A stretch of 64,000 nt of DNA from Luteipulveratus mongoliensis (GTDB taxonomy: Bacteria; Actinomycetota; Actinomycetes; Actinomycetales; Dermatophilaceae): positions 4,774,001 through 4,838,000 of the forward strand of contig NZ_CP011112.1 of assembly GCF_001190945.1 (NCBI RefSeq), in the 5' to 3' direction. Position 1 is the stretch's first letter. Each line of letters begins with the position of its first letter. A program made the position numbers and the translations under genes. The notes under the pieces are model-generated. The model had not been told where the DNA came from, did no database searches, and was given only the letters and a program-made list of their open reading frames with translations. Shown here piece by piece: positions 8,800 to 19,418 of this stretch.

Positions 8800-9927
8800 T
8801 TAGAGGTTGCCGTCGCGGAAGGCCGCGAAGTCGGCGCGGGCCCTGCTGGTGAGACGGACGATCGACGCTCCGCCCGGACCGGGGCCGGACTGCCCGTCCG
8901 CCACCGTGCGGCCGAGCCGCGATGGGTTGACCTGGTAGGCACTCGCGAGCAGCGTCAGCACCTGCGCGGTGTCGAGGTTGGTCGACAGGTGCGGAGATAT
9001 CGCGGTCATCAGGGCGGGCAGCTTGGCCGGCCCTTGGCTGCGGACCTTGGCGTAGCCGCTCATCAGGACGAGCCCCTGGTTGGCTGACCGTTCGAAGTCG
9101 CCGCCGGGCAGCGACTTGCGCTCGCGAGCCACGGTCAGCGCCTGCGGGCCGGTGAGGTTGTGCGTGCCGGCGGGCACGTCCTTGATCGGGCGCTTGAGGG
9201 TGACCGGGATGCCGCCGATCGCGTACACAGCCCGCTCGAAGCCGACGAAGTCGGTCAGCAGGTAGCCCTGCAGCGGGATGCCTATGGTCGACGACACGGT
9301 CTTCGCCATCGCGGTCGGGCCGCCGCCGGACATCGCGCCGTTGATCTTGCCGCTGCGACCGCTCGGCAGCCGGACGAAGGAGTCGCGCGGCACCCCGAGG
9401 ATCCCGCCACCACCGTGTCCGTCGAGGCCGATCACCTGGATGGTGTCCGCCCGGCTGTGCTGGATGTCCTGCCCCTGTCGGGCGTCCGAACCGAGGGCGA
9501 CGACGTGCCGCTTGCCTCCGAGGTAGGGACCGGGCAGTCCCTTCGATGGCCACCAGCCGCCGACGATCTTCCAGCCCTGCGCATCCTTGACCGTCAGCGA
9601 GACGTCCGCACCCTGAGTGAGCGTGCCGATCTGGGTGCCCTTCCAGGTGCCCTTCGCGCCGGCCGCCATCTCCGCGTCGGTCAGGTGCGTCTTGCCGAGC
9701 CGAGCGATGACCTGCGGTGTGAGAGTGCCGTTGCCCACCGGCAGCACCGGACCGCTCGAGCCGCTGCTCGAGGCAGCGGCCGAGGCGCTACCGGGGCTGG
9801 ACGCGCCGGGAGTGCCTGCGGTTGGCGTACGACTGCCCTTGGCGCCGTCGTCGGAGTCCGAGCACGCGACCATCGTCGTCGCCACCAGGAGGGCTGCGAC
9901 GGTCGTACGGAAAACGACGCGAGACAT
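8800..9927 (-). CDS. LytR-CpsA-Psr (LCP) family cell-envelope lipoprotein
   Basis: LCP enzymes transfer lipid-linked glycopolymers to peptidoglycan. The protein has an N-terminal lipoprotein signal (LLVATTMVAC, lipobox Cys about residue 22) and a Ser/Gly/Pro-rich linker. An LCP core follows with the motifs ALGSDARQGQ, RADTIQVIGLD, GVPRDSFVRLP, KINGAMSGGG and VARERKSLPGGDFERSANQG. Using the ATG at 9927 gives 375 residues and puts the signal peptide at the very N-terminus; starts at 9951 or 9957 are in frame but less suitable. It lies downstream of clpC behind a strong hairpin. Confidence 0.85.
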   Translation of the reverse strand: MSRVVFRTTVAALLVATTMVACSDSDDGAKGSRTPTAGTPGASSPGSASAAASSSGSSGPVLPVGNGTLTPQVIARLGKTHLTDAEMAAGAKGTWKGTQIGTLTQGADVSLTVKDAQGWKIVGGWWPSKGLPGPYLGGKRHVVALGSDARQGQDIQHSRADTIQVIGLDGHGGGGILGVPRDSFVRLPSGRSGKINGAMSGGGPTAMAKTVSSTIGIPLQGYLLTDFVGFERAVYAIGGIPVTLKRPIKDVPAGTHNLTGPQALTVARERKSLPGGDFERSANQGLVLMSGYAKVRSQGPAKLPALMTAISPHLSTNLDTAQVLTLLASAYQVNPSRLGRTVADGQSGPGPGGASIVRLTSRARADFAAFRDGNL

Positions 9928-9954
9928 GGTCACACCGTAAGCGCTGGGCATGGC

Positions 9955-9987
9955 CACGGGCCGGGTGCGTGGTGCACCCGGCCCGTG
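9955..9987 (-). terminator. Strong hairpin after clpC
   Basis: Perfect 14-base arms CACGGGCCGGGTGC (9955-9968) and GCACCCGGCCCGTG (9974-9987) have a 5-base loop. It lies 21 bases past the clpC stop and immediately before the LCP gene in the same direction. A role as the clpC transcription stop is likely even without a T-run, which is common in high-GC genomes. Confidence 0.7.
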
Positions 9988-10008
9988 TCCTGTCGTACGA
10001 GTTGTTGC

Positions 10009-12576
<2,568 letters not shown>

Positions 12577-12806
12577 GTCGTCTCCTCGCGTACCGGGGTC
12601 GCACCCACGATGCTACTTGCGCAGCCTGGGCGGCTGAGCATTCCCCAGGTCCTTGCTTCTTGAGCGTGCCAACGCGGCGCCTGATCACAGTGTTCCTACA
12701 GGGCGTTCAGCCCAGGGCGAAATCGACGCGTTCGCCGTACGAGACGGGCGGCCGGGCCGCTTCCCCTGAGACCCGGACAAACGGCCCAGCGCCTAGGTTG
12801 GGCCGC

Positions 12807-13937
12807 GTGAGCGAGGTCGTACGGCTGGAAGTCCTGGAAGTGTCGGTCGACGTCCTCGCGTCGCCCGAGCTGGCATCGAGGCTGCAGCGCCAGTGGTCGC
12901 GCTGCCTGAGAGGCCGGCCGGCGTACGACGTTCCCGCCGTGACCATCGACCTCACCGGCCGTCTGGTCGCCGAAGACGGAGCCGACCAGACGGAGTACCG
13001 CGTCACCACGAGGGTCACGCAGGCCGGGATCGAGGCCCAGTCCGGCCATCGGCTCCTGCTGCACGCCGCCGGCGCCGCCGACCCGCAGACTGGTCGGACG
13101 ATGGTGCTGGTCGCCGAGTCCGGCACGGGTAAGACCACCGCCGCGGCACGGCTGTGCCGCACGCTCGGCTATGTCACCGACGAGACCGTCGCACTCAGCG
13201 AGGATCTGGTCGCGCTGCCCTACGCCAAGCCGTTGTCCGTGGTCATCGACGCCAGCGATCCCTACGACAAGAGCCAGCACGGACCCGACGAGCTCGGCCT
13301 CGTGCCCTGCCCGACCCAGCCGGAGGTCGCGCTGCTCGTCCTCCTCGAACGCGTCCCGGACCGCAACGAACCGCCGCACCTCGAGCCCGTGCGCCTGCTC
13401 GACGCCCTCGTCGCGCTCATCCCGCAGACGTCCGCGTTGCCCCGCCTGACTCGCCCCCTGCAACGGCTGGCCGCGCTCGCAGAGGCGACCGGCGGCGTAC
13501 GACGTCTGCACTACCGCGACATCGAGGACGCCACCCAGCTGCTCGTCGACACGCTCCAGACGTCGGAGCCGATGGCAGTCGATCGCACCGCCCACCCGCC
13601 GACGGCCAGCCAGGCCCTCGACGAGACGTATGCGGAGGCGCAACCGACCGACGTACGGATCGATCCGACTGCCCTGCTGACGCGTGGGGCGTACACCGAC
13701 GCGGTCGAGGCCGATGGCGAGGTGCTGGTGCTCATCGGCGCGTCGCCCATCCGGCTCTCGGGGCTGGGTGCCACGATCTGGCTGGCCACGGCCGAGCCGG
13801 TCGGGATCGAGGACCTCATACGCCGGTGCGTGTCTGACCACGGATCGCACCCCGACGCCCGCCGACTCATCGAGGACGCGATCGGCGAGCTGGCGGCGTA
13901 CGGCCTCCTGGTGTCGGCCGCGCCAGGCGTCGGCTAG
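12807..13937 (+). CDS. HPr-kinase-like P-loop protein fused to a PqqD-like domain
   Basis: This 376-residue protein has two parts. Residues 80-240 have LLLHAAGA followed by the P-loop VAESGTGKTT (102-111) and DETVAL, the arrangement of HPr kinase/PEP-carboxykinase-like proteins. The last 75 residues (VLVLIGASPIRLSGLGATIWLA ... IEDLIRRCV ... IEDAIGELAAYGLLV) look like a PqqD domain, the RiPP-recognition fold. No precursor peptide or radical-SAM gene is adjacent, so its role is unknown. The start is GTG at 12807, with TAGGTT seven bases upstream suggesting a leaderless transcript. Its last 4 bases overlap the convergent ku gene (shared CTAG). Confidence 0.75.
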   Translation: MSEVVRLEVLEVSVDVLASPELASRLQRQWSRCLRGRPAYDVPAVTIDLTGRLVAEDGADQTEYRVTTRVTQAGIEAQSGHRLLLHAAGAADPQTGRTMVLVAESGTGKTTAAARLCRTLGYVTDETVALSEDLVALPYAKPLSVVIDASDPYDKSQHGPDELGLVPCPTQPEVALLVLLERVPDRNEPPHLEPVRLLDALVALIPQTSALPRLTRPLQRLAALAEATGGVRRLHYRDIEDATQLLVDTLQTSEPMAVDRTAHPPTASQALDETYAEAQPTDVRIDPTALLTRGAYTDAVEADGEVLVLIGASPIRLSGLGATIWLATAEPVGIEDLIRRCVSDHGSHPDARRLIEDAIGELAAYGLLVSAAPGVG

Positions 13938-14818
13938 CTGGCCTTCTTCTTCGCCGTCTTCTTGGCGGGTGCCTTCTTGGCGGCAGCCTTCTTGGCAGGC
14001 GCCTTCTTGGCGGGCTTGGCGTCGTCGGTGGCCTCGCCGCGCGACTCCTTGGCGCGGTTGACGCTCTGCTGCAGCGCGGCCAGCAGGTCGACGACCTCGC
14101 CACCGGTGTCGGCCTCCTCGGGTGCGGCCTTGACCTCGCCGCCTTCGACCTTGGCCTTCACGAGAGCCTTGACCGCCGCCTCGTAGTCGTCCTCGTACTC
14201 ATCCGGCTCGTAGTCACCGGCAAGCGAGTCGACCAGCATCTGGGCCATCGCCTGCTCGGCGGGCTTGACCTCGTCACCGGCCTCCTTGAGGACGCCGAAG
14301 TCGGGCTGCCGCACCTCGTCGGGCCACAGCAGCGTCTGCAGAGTGATGACGTCGTCGCGGACACGCAGCACGGCGACCGTCATCCGCGTACGCAGCGAAA
14401 CCGTAACTAGCGCAACGCGATCCGCCTGCGTCAACGCCTCGCGGAGGAGGACGTACGGCTTGACCGCGGCCTTGTCCGGCTCGAGGTAGTAGCACTTGTC
14501 GTAGTACATCGGGTCGATCTGGTCGATCGGCACGAACTTGTCGACCGCGATCTCCCGGCTCGTGCTGATCGGCAGGTCGGCCAGGTCCTCGTCGGTGAGG
14601 ACGACCATCTGGCCATCCTCCGTCTCGTAGCCCTTGGCGATGTCGTCGTACGCGACTTCCGCGCCATCGACACTGCAGGTCCGCTTGTACTTGATCCGCC
14701 CTCCGTCCTCCCGATGCACCTGACGGAATGACACGTCATGGTTCTCGGTCGCGGAGTACAACCGCACCGGCACGTTGACAAGGCCGAAGGAGACAGCGCC
14801 CTTCCAGATCGCACGCAT
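13934..14818 (-). CDS. ku: Non-homologous end-joining protein Ku
   Basis: Ku (294 residues) binds DNA double-strand ends and recruits LigD. The N-terminus RAIWKGAVSFGLVNVPVRLY is diagnostic, followed by TCSVDGAEVAYDDIAKGYE, FVPIDQIDPMYYDKCYYLEP and TLLWPDEVR. The C-terminus ends in a Lys/Ala-rich tail (about 265-294) of the kind that mediates extra DNA binding in actinobacterial Ku. The start is the ATG at 14818; the frame open upstream of it is non-homologous. The divergent ligD ligase gene starts only 17 bases away. Confidence 0.96.
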   Translation of the reverse strand: MRAIWKGAVSFGLVNVPVRLYSATENHDVSFRQVHREDGGRIKYKRTCSVDGAEVAYDDIAKGYETEDGQMVVLTDEDLADLPISTSREIAVDKFVPIDQIDPMYYDKCYYLEPDKAAVKPYVLLREALTQADRVALVTVSLRTRMTVAVLRVRDDVITLQTLLWPDEVRQPDFGVLKEAGDEVKPAEQAMAQMLVDSLAGDYEPDEYEDDYEAAVKALVKAKVEGGEVKAAPEEADTGGEVVDLLAALQQSVNRAKESRGEATDDAKPAKKAPAKKAAAKKAPAKKTAKKKAS

Positions 14819-14835
14819 GTTGCAAGGATGGCCCC

Positions 14836-15789
14836 ATGCGCCCCATGCTCGCCACCCCATCCGACAGGGTGCCCACCGGCGAAGGCTGGTGCCACGAGGT
14901 CAAGTGGGACGGATTCCGCGTCCTGGTCGAGGTCAAGGCCGGCTCCGTACGAGTTGCGTCGCGTACCGACCGGGACGTCACGATCGCCTTCCCAGAGCTC
15001 GCCCGCGAGGCTGCGGGGCTCACCGCGTACGACGACCTGCTCCTCGACGGCGAGCTCGTCGTCATGCGCGAGGGTCTGCCGTCGTTCAAGCCCCTCGCCG
15101 AGCGCTTCAACGTCACCAACCCTCGGGTCGCGGACGAGCTCGCTGTCACGTCGCCAGTGACACTGATGGTCTTCGACGTGCTGCGCGTCATGGGTACGCC
15201 GGTGACATCGCGGCCGTTGCGCGAGCGTCGGCAGCTGCTCGAGGGCGCCGGGCTTGGCAGTCCATGGGTGCAGGTTCCGCCCACGTTCGACGACGGCGCG
15301 ACCCTGCTGGCGGCGACTGGCGAGCAGGGCATGGAAGGCGTGGTCTCCAAGCGATGGACGTCGACCTACACCCCTGGCCGCCGCTCCGCTGACTGGCTCA
15401 AGATCGTCAACCGGCACACCGGGTCGTACGTCATCGGCGGGTGGCGCTACGAGAGGGAGAGCCGCGACCGGTTGGGTGCGGTGCTGCTCGGCACGCCGAC
15501 TCCGGCCGGTGTCATCTTCCGGGGCCGGATGGGCAGCGGCCTGGCCGGCAAGACCGGCGCGAACCTCTTGCCGCAGCTGCAAGAGCTGCCCGACGGTGGC
15601 AACCCGTTCGTCGACGAGGTCCCCCGCGAGGACCAGGTCGGCACCACCTGGGTCGAGCCCACCCTCGTGGTCGACGTCGAGCACCACGGCCATGCCGACA
15701 CCGGTCGGCTACGGCAGCCGAGCTGGCGCGGCGTACGACATGACCTGACCGTCGAGGAACTCATGCGAACGGACACGACGGATGCCTGA
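14836..15789 (+). CDS. ligD: ATP-dependent DNA ligase, LigD ligase-type
   Basis: This is the ligase component of bacterial end joining (317 residues). The adenylation site is EVKWDGFR with nucleophile K23; further motifs are DGELVVM, VFDVLRVMG, EGVVSKR and DWLKIVN, with the OB-fold region after residue 200 (YVIGGWRYERESRDRLGAVLLG). The polymerase part, fused in classical LigD, is encoded by the next gene, so LigD is split here. No phosphoesterase domain is present in either. The start is the ATG at 14836 (MRPMLATP, the usual N-terminus). It overlaps the next gene by 8 bases. Confidence 0.92.
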   Translation: MRPMLATPSDRVPTGEGWCHEVKWDGFRVLVEVKAGSVRVASRTDRDVTIAFPELAREAAGLTAYDDLLLDGELVVMREGLPSFKPLAERFNVTNPRVADELAVTSPVTLMVFDVLRVMGTPVTSRPLRERRQLLEGAGLGSPWVQVPPTFDDGATLLAATGEQGMEGVVSKRWTSTYTPGRRSADWLKIVNRHTGSYVIGGWRYERESRDRLGAVLLGTPTPAGVIFRGRMGSGLAGKTGANLLPQLQELPDGGNPFVDEVPREDQVGTTWVEPTLVVDVEHHGHADTGRLRQPSWRGVRHDLTVEELMRTDTTDA

Positions 15790-16684
15790 CACCCAACACG
15801 TCACGGTCGAGGTCGAGGGGCGGCGCCTCAAGCTGAGCAGCCTCGACAAGATCATGTTCCCGGGCACGGAGACCACCAAGGGTGAAGTGCTGAACTACTA
15901 CGCCCAGGTCGCGCCGGTGCTGTTCCCGGTCATCGAGGAGCGGCCGCTGACCCGAATCCGTTGGCCCCATGGGGTTTCGGACATCATGTTCTTCGAGAAG
16001 AACATGCCGTCCGGCGCGCCGTCCTGGCTCGACCGGGTGACGATCGAAGGCCACGGCTCACGCGGCGGGGGCGAGGTGACCTACCCGCTGGTGAGCGACC
16101 TCGCCTCGCTGACCTACTTGATCAACCTCAACTCCATCGAGCTGCATGTCCCGCAGTGGCGCGTCGCCGATGGCGAGCCGGTCAACCCTGACCGGCTCGT
16201 CATCGATCTCGATCCGGGCTCCCCCGCAGGGCTGCACGAGTGCGCCAAGGTGGCCATCGACGTACGCGATCGCCTTGCGACAGAAGGTTATTCGGCCGTT
16301 CCAGTCACCTCAGGCAGCAAGGGCATGCAGCTGTACGCCGCCCTCGACGGCACGCGAACGTCGGACGACGTGCGCGAGTGGGCCAAGGGCATCGCCCAGG
16401 AGCTGACCAAGGAACAGCCCGGCAGTGTGGTGTGGAAGATGACCAAGTCGTTGCGGCCCGGCAAGGTGCTGCTCGACTGGTCGCAGAACGTCGCCGCCAA
16501 GACCACGATTGCTCCCTACTCAGTGCGTGGCAAGGAGCGACCCACCGTCGCAGCTCCGCGCACCTGGGACGAGATCGAGGAGGGCGCCGAAGACCGAGAT
16601 GCGTTGCGCCAGCTGGACATTGACGATGTGCTCGAGCGCCTCAACGAGCACGGTGACCTCTTCGCCGACCAACTGAACGCCTAG
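15782..16684 (+). CDS. LigD-type primase-polymerase (end-joining polymerase)
   Basis: This AEP-superfamily polymerase (300 residues) fills and extends ends during Ku-dependent joining. Motifs are LDKIMFPG, MFFEKNMPSGAPSWL, YLINLNSIELH, the metal site IDLDPG (D142, D144), TSGSKGMQLYAAL and the later VLLDWSQN. Its ATG at 15782 lies within the end of the ligase gene, so the two are translationally coupled and together stand for a split LigD. The stop at 16682-16684 overlaps the convergent gene by 4 bases. Confidence 0.93.
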   Translation: MPDTQHVTVEVEGRRLKLSSLDKIMFPGTETTKGEVLNYYAQVAPVLFPVIEERPLTRIRWPHGVSDIMFFEKNMPSGAPSWLDRVTIEGHGSRGGGEVTYPLVSDLASLTYLINLNSIELHVPQWRVADGEPVNPDRLVIDLDPGSPAGLHECAKVAIDVRDRLATEGYSAVPVTSGSKGMQLYAALDGTRTSDDVREWAKGIAQELTKEQPGSVVWKMTKSLRPGKVLLDWSQNVAAKTTIAPYSVRGKERPTVAAPRTWDEIEEGAEDRDALRQLDIDDVLERLNEHGDLFADQLNA

Positions 16685-17544
16685 CGGTCCGCGTCGTCCG
16701 GCGCAGCGGTCGGGTCGATGCCTGCCAGGAAGTCCCGAGCCCGGGCCGCCACGCGAAGGGCCCCCATCGCGGTCGCCCAGCGCTCGATCTCGGTCGCCAG
16801 CGCGACGGCGCCCGCCTCATCGCCCTTGTCGCGGGCCAGCACCGCGAGCAGCATCTGCTGCGACAGGGTTCCGGATGTGTAGCCCGCCCGAGCACCCAGC
16901 GCGGTCGCCCGACCCCATCGCTCGAGGGCAAGCTCGTCCCTGCCGTCGTCGTGGTCATGGTCACCGAGGTGCCGCAGCGCCTCTCGAGTCAGCAGGTCGT
17001 CGCCGCTCTCGCCCGCGACCAGCGCACGCTCGTAATGCGTTGGTGCCACGTCCCGTTCGCCGTACAGGTTGTCGGCGATGAAGCCGAGGTACTGCTCTCC
17101 CCACCCAGTTCGTACGACGTCCGGCGCTCGATCCCGAAGGCTCGCTCCCCGAGACCTGAGCTCGGCGAGCACAGCAGGATCCTTGCCCACCGGACCCGGG
17201 CGGAAGGCGCCGCCGTTGAAGATCAGCGTGCTGTAGTCGTACTGAAGGACGAGAAAGTCCAGGTCCCAACGCGACTCGGCGTCTGGGCCAACGGCTGCGG
17301 CCGCACGCTCAGCCTCGCGAAGGCGGTCCTGGAAGGTGGCGCTACCCGTGGCGTAGTCCCGCTCGTAAGCGACGGCAGCGCTGGCGAGCGCAAGAGCTGC
17401 GGCAGCCTCGGGCGTCGTCGTACGGACCTGGTCGAGCTGGGTCTGTGCGGTCGTCCAGCGTCCTGCTCGGGACAGCTCGCGAGCCGACGCGATACAGGTG
17501 TCGAGCGGGACGGTCACTTCGGTGGCGGTCGTCGTAGTCGTCAT
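16681..17544 (-). CDS. Cytoplasmic helical-repeat protein of unknown function
   Basis: I do not recognise a named family. The 287 residues are Ala/Leu-rich and helical, with a TPR-like flavour (ARELSRAGRWTTAQTQLDQV, PTHYERALVAGESGDDLLTREALRHLGDHDH, ERWGRATALGARAGYTSGTLSQQMLLAVLARDKGD). No signal peptide or membrane segment is evident. The start is the ATG at 17544; the N-terminus opens with a Thr run. It is divergent from a MarR-family regulator 60 bases away, which suggests that the regulator controls it. Confidence 0.6.
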   Translation of the reverse strand: MTTTTTATEVTVPLDTCIASARELSRAGRWTTAQTQLDQVRTTTPEAAAALALASAAVAYERDYATGSATFQDRLREAERAAAAVGPDAESRWDLDFLVLQYDYSTLIFNGGAFRPGPVGKDPAVLAELRSRGASLRDRAPDVVRTGWGEQYLGFIADNLYGERDVAPTHYERALVAGESGDDLLTREALRHLGDHDHDDGRDELALERWGRATALGARAGYTSGTLSQQMLLAVLARDKGDEAGAVALATEIERWATAMGALRVAARARDFLAGIDPTAAPDDADR

Positions 17545-17554
17545 ATCTGCGACG

Positions 17555-17589
17555 GTAGTAATCTCCAAAACTATCTACAAGGAAACTAC
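17555..17589. promoter_or_regulatory. Possible MarR operator in the divergent intergenic region
   Basis: In the 60-base gap between the divergent genes there is an AT-richer stretch. It has an imperfect dyad (GTAGT at 17555-17559, ACTAC at 17585-17589) and a repeated AAACTA-type core (CCAAAACTA and GGAAACTA). The position is right for an autoregulatory site of the adjacent MarR protein. The assignment is inference only. Confidence 0.35.
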
Positions 17590-17604
17590 TTTGAGGAGGG
17601 CATC

Positions 17605-18108
17605 GTGGAGGACTCCGTCGACCAGCATGTCGCCCGATGGACCCGCGAGCTGCCATGGCTCGATCCGGTCAACGAGGCAGTCCTAGCGCGTATCAGCATC
17701 CTCAGCCGGCGGATGACCGCCTCGCGACGGACCGTGCTCGACGAGGACGGCCTGCGTCACGGCCAGTTCAAGCTGTTGCTGATGCTGCGCCGCGGCGGGC
17801 CGCCCTATGAAGCGAGTCCGTCCCAGCTGGCCGATCTGCTCGGCCTCACGCGCGGCGCGTTGTCCGCCCGGCTCGGGCCGCTCGAGGACGCTGGGTTGAT
17901 CGCCCGCTCCCACGGTGACGGTGACCGGCGGCGGGTCCGCGTGCGGCTCACGACGGCCGGGTCGGCGGCGTTCGAGCAGCACGCCAGGAGCGAGGAGAGA
18001 CACGACACCGATCTGCTGTCCGCGCTCACTGCCGACGAGAAGGTCGCCCTCGCGGACCTGCTGCGCAAGCTCGTCATCGGCGTCGAGTCCGAGCCTCAGC
18101 GCTCCTGA
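17605..18108 (+). CDS. MarR-family transcriptional regulator
   Basis: This 167-residue winged-helix regulator has a recognition region typical of MarR: FKLLLMLRRGGPPYEASPSQLADLLGLTRGALSARLGPLEDAGLIARSHGDGDRRRVRVRLTTAG, with helical N- and C-terminal dimerisation parts. The start is GTG at 17605, with a GAGGAGGG Shine-Dalgarno ending 4 bases upstream; the long open frame before it is a shadow of the divergent gene. Its likely target is the intergenic region shared with that gene. The ligand is unknown. The last 13 bases overlap the convergent FhuF-like gene. Confidence 0.9.
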   Translation: MEDSVDQHVARWTRELPWLDPVNEAVLARISILSRRMTASRRTVLDEDGLRHGQFKLLLMLRRGGPPYEASPSQLADLLGLTRGALSARLGPLEDAGLIARSHGDGDRRRVRVRLTTAGSAAFEQHARSEERHDTDLLSALTADEKVALADLLRKLVIGVESEPQRS

Positions 18109-18746
18109 CGCAGACGAGGGCAGCGCGCGCACTCGTGCGCGCCGGGCAGCGCATAGATGAAGCAGCACGACGCGCGCCACCGATCCGTGGTCGGCCAGCC
18201 AAGAGCAGCTCGAGTCGCGGCCGCCCACGCGCTCTGCCAGGCATCCTCGACCGAACCGGCTCGGTGCTGACTGCTCATCTTCACGTCAGCCGCGTAGGTC
18301 TCGGCGAACTCGCCCACGTGGAGGTCGTACGCCCTCCGCAGCATCGCTTCGCGGTCGCGCAGCCGCGGCTCGAGCGACACCGGCCCGGGCTGGACACCGA
18401 CCTCGGTCGGATAGCCACCAGGGGCGCTCAGACCCAGCGAGAGGCGTTCAGGCGACATGTCGAGCAGGTAGCGCGACGCCACGGCGAGGTGCGCCATCGC
18501 GGAAGCCACGGCACCGGCGTACCACTGGAGCACGAACGTTGCGCTGACGGCCGGGGACACGCGGGCGCCGTACTGGCGCTGCAGGTCTCGCGCACAGCCG
18601 TCCCGCCAGGCGCCGGTCGGGTCGAGGCCGCGTCGCTGCTCCTCGACCACGGTGCTGCAGCGAATCTCCAGCGGTCCGTCCACGGCAACAACGGAGAGCC
18701 AGCCGCTGGTGCGGCTGGCTCTCGTGCAGGCGCGCTGGATGATCAC
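18096..18746 (-). CDS. FhuF-like iron-sulfur protein, putative ferric-siderophore reductase
   Basis: The 216-residue protein ends in CCFIYALPGAHECARCP, the C-C-x10-C-x2-C arrangement that binds an unusual [2Fe-2S] cluster in FhuF-type siderophore-iron reductases. The rest (TFVLQWYAGAVASAMAHLAVASRYLLDMSPERLSLGL) fits the helical FhuF body. It would release iron from siderophores in the cytoplasm. The start is probably GTG at 18746, with no clear Shine-Dalgarno. It lies directly downstream of lsr2, but no siderophore genes are nearby. Confidence 0.7.
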   Translation of the reverse strand: MIIQRACTRASRTSGWLSVVAVDGPLEIRCSTVVEEQRRGLDPTGAWRDGCARDLQRQYGARVSPAVSATFVLQWYAGAVASAMAHLAVASRYLLDMSPERLSLGLSAPGGYPTEVGVQPGPVSLEPRLRDREAMLRRAYDLHVGEFAETYAADVKMSSQHRAGSVEDAWQSAWAAATRAALGWPTTDRWRASCCFIYALPGAHECARCPRLRQER

Positions 18747-18769
18747 GCGCGTTGGTGCAGGCTGTGGGG

Positions 18770-19096
18770 TCAGTCCTGCGCCTTGTCATAGGCCTCTTGG
18801 AGCTCGCGCGAGACGCGACCTCGATCGCTCACGGTGTAGCCGTTGTCACGGCCCCACTCGCGGACCTTGTTGAGGTCCTGACGTGCGCCGGCGGCGGGGC
18901 GGCCGCCCGTGGAACGGCGACCACCGGTGCGGCGCGAGTGGCCGATCCACGTGGCGAGCTGGTCGCGTAGACGAGCCGAATTGCCTGTCGACAAGTCGAT
19001 CTCGTAGTTCACCCCATCCAGGCCAAACGTGACCGTTTCGGTCGCTTCCCCACCGTCGACATCGTCGACGAGCAGAACCTGAATCTTCTGAGCCAT
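18770..19096 (-). CDS. lsr2: Nucleoid-associated histone-like protein Lsr2
   Basis: Lsr2 (108 residues) is the actinobacterial H-NS analogue that bridges DNA and silences AT-rich, often horizontally acquired, genes. The N-terminal oligomerisation domain AQKIQVLLVDDVDGGEATETVTFGLDGVNYEIDLS is clear. The C-terminal DNA-binding part has the RGR minor-groove hook (SDRGRVSREL). The start is the ATG at 19096, with GGAGGAG upstream. The ribosome-binding site is enclosed by a 9-base inverted repeat, which may regulate translation. Confidence 0.96.
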   Translation of the reverse strand: MAQKIQVLLVDDVDGGEATETVTFGLDGVNYEIDLSTGNSARLRDQLATWIGHSRRTGGRRSTGGRPAAGARQDLNKVREWGRDNGYTVSDRGRVSRELQEAYDKAQD

Positions 19097-19097
19097 A

Positions 19098-19135
19098 AGT
19101 GTGATCTCCTCCGAGAGATGGTGTCTGATCACACT
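19098..19135 (-). promoter_or_regulatory. Inverted repeat around the lsr2 ribosome-binding site
   Basis: AGTGTGATC (19098-19106) and GATCACACT (19127-19135) are perfectly complementary, with the lsr2 Shine-Dalgarno in the 20-base spacer and the ATG just beyond. In mRNA this would form a hairpin with the Shine-Dalgarno in its loop; in DNA it could be a protein-binding site. Autoregulation by Lsr2 or control by another protein are both possible. Confidence 0.5.
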
Positions 19136-19155
19136 AACGAACGAATGGGCACATT

Positions 19156-19350
19156 TTATTCGTTCCGCTCAAATTGCTTTGAGGAATTTGACAGAGAATC
19201 TTGGTCTGCTTCCCACTGCGCGTGTGCTATTCGCTCGCGCCGGTCGCCCTCCATGATGTGTTTCATCACCAGATAGAAGAGATAGAGCAGTCCGCAGGTG
19301 GGTAGGAGCGCGGCAACATAAGGCCAGAGACTGCTCCACAGGTCAGACAC
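19156..19350 (-). CDS. Small single-pass membrane protein
   Basis: This 64-residue protein has one membrane segment (LWPYVAALLPTCGLLYLFYLVMKHI) and a charged cytoplasmic tail (EGDRRERIAHAQWEADQDSL). The start is GTG at 19350, with GAGGT six bases upstream. It is immediately upstream of lsr2 in the same direction and the region is AT-richer than its surroundings. Its function is unknown. Confidence 0.7.
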   Translation of the reverse strand: MSDLWSSLWPYVAALLPTCGLLYLFYLVMKHIMEGDRRERIAHAQWEADQDSLSNSSKQFERNE

Positions 19351-19418
19351 TGCACACCTCGAACTGTCGGGAAGGGCGAGGATCAGGATACCCGCGGCCC
19401 CGAAGGGCTCGCGGGCGG

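Noticed and set aside
13934-13937. Shared CTAG stop overlap of convergent genes as a regulatory feature
   Set aside because: A 4-base convergent overlap is a common packing outcome and carries no further signal here.
13960-14020. Repetitive GGCGGCAGCCTTCTTGGC-type stretch
   Set aside because: It encodes the Lys/Ala-rich tail of Ku, a known low-complexity extension, and is not an independent repeat element.
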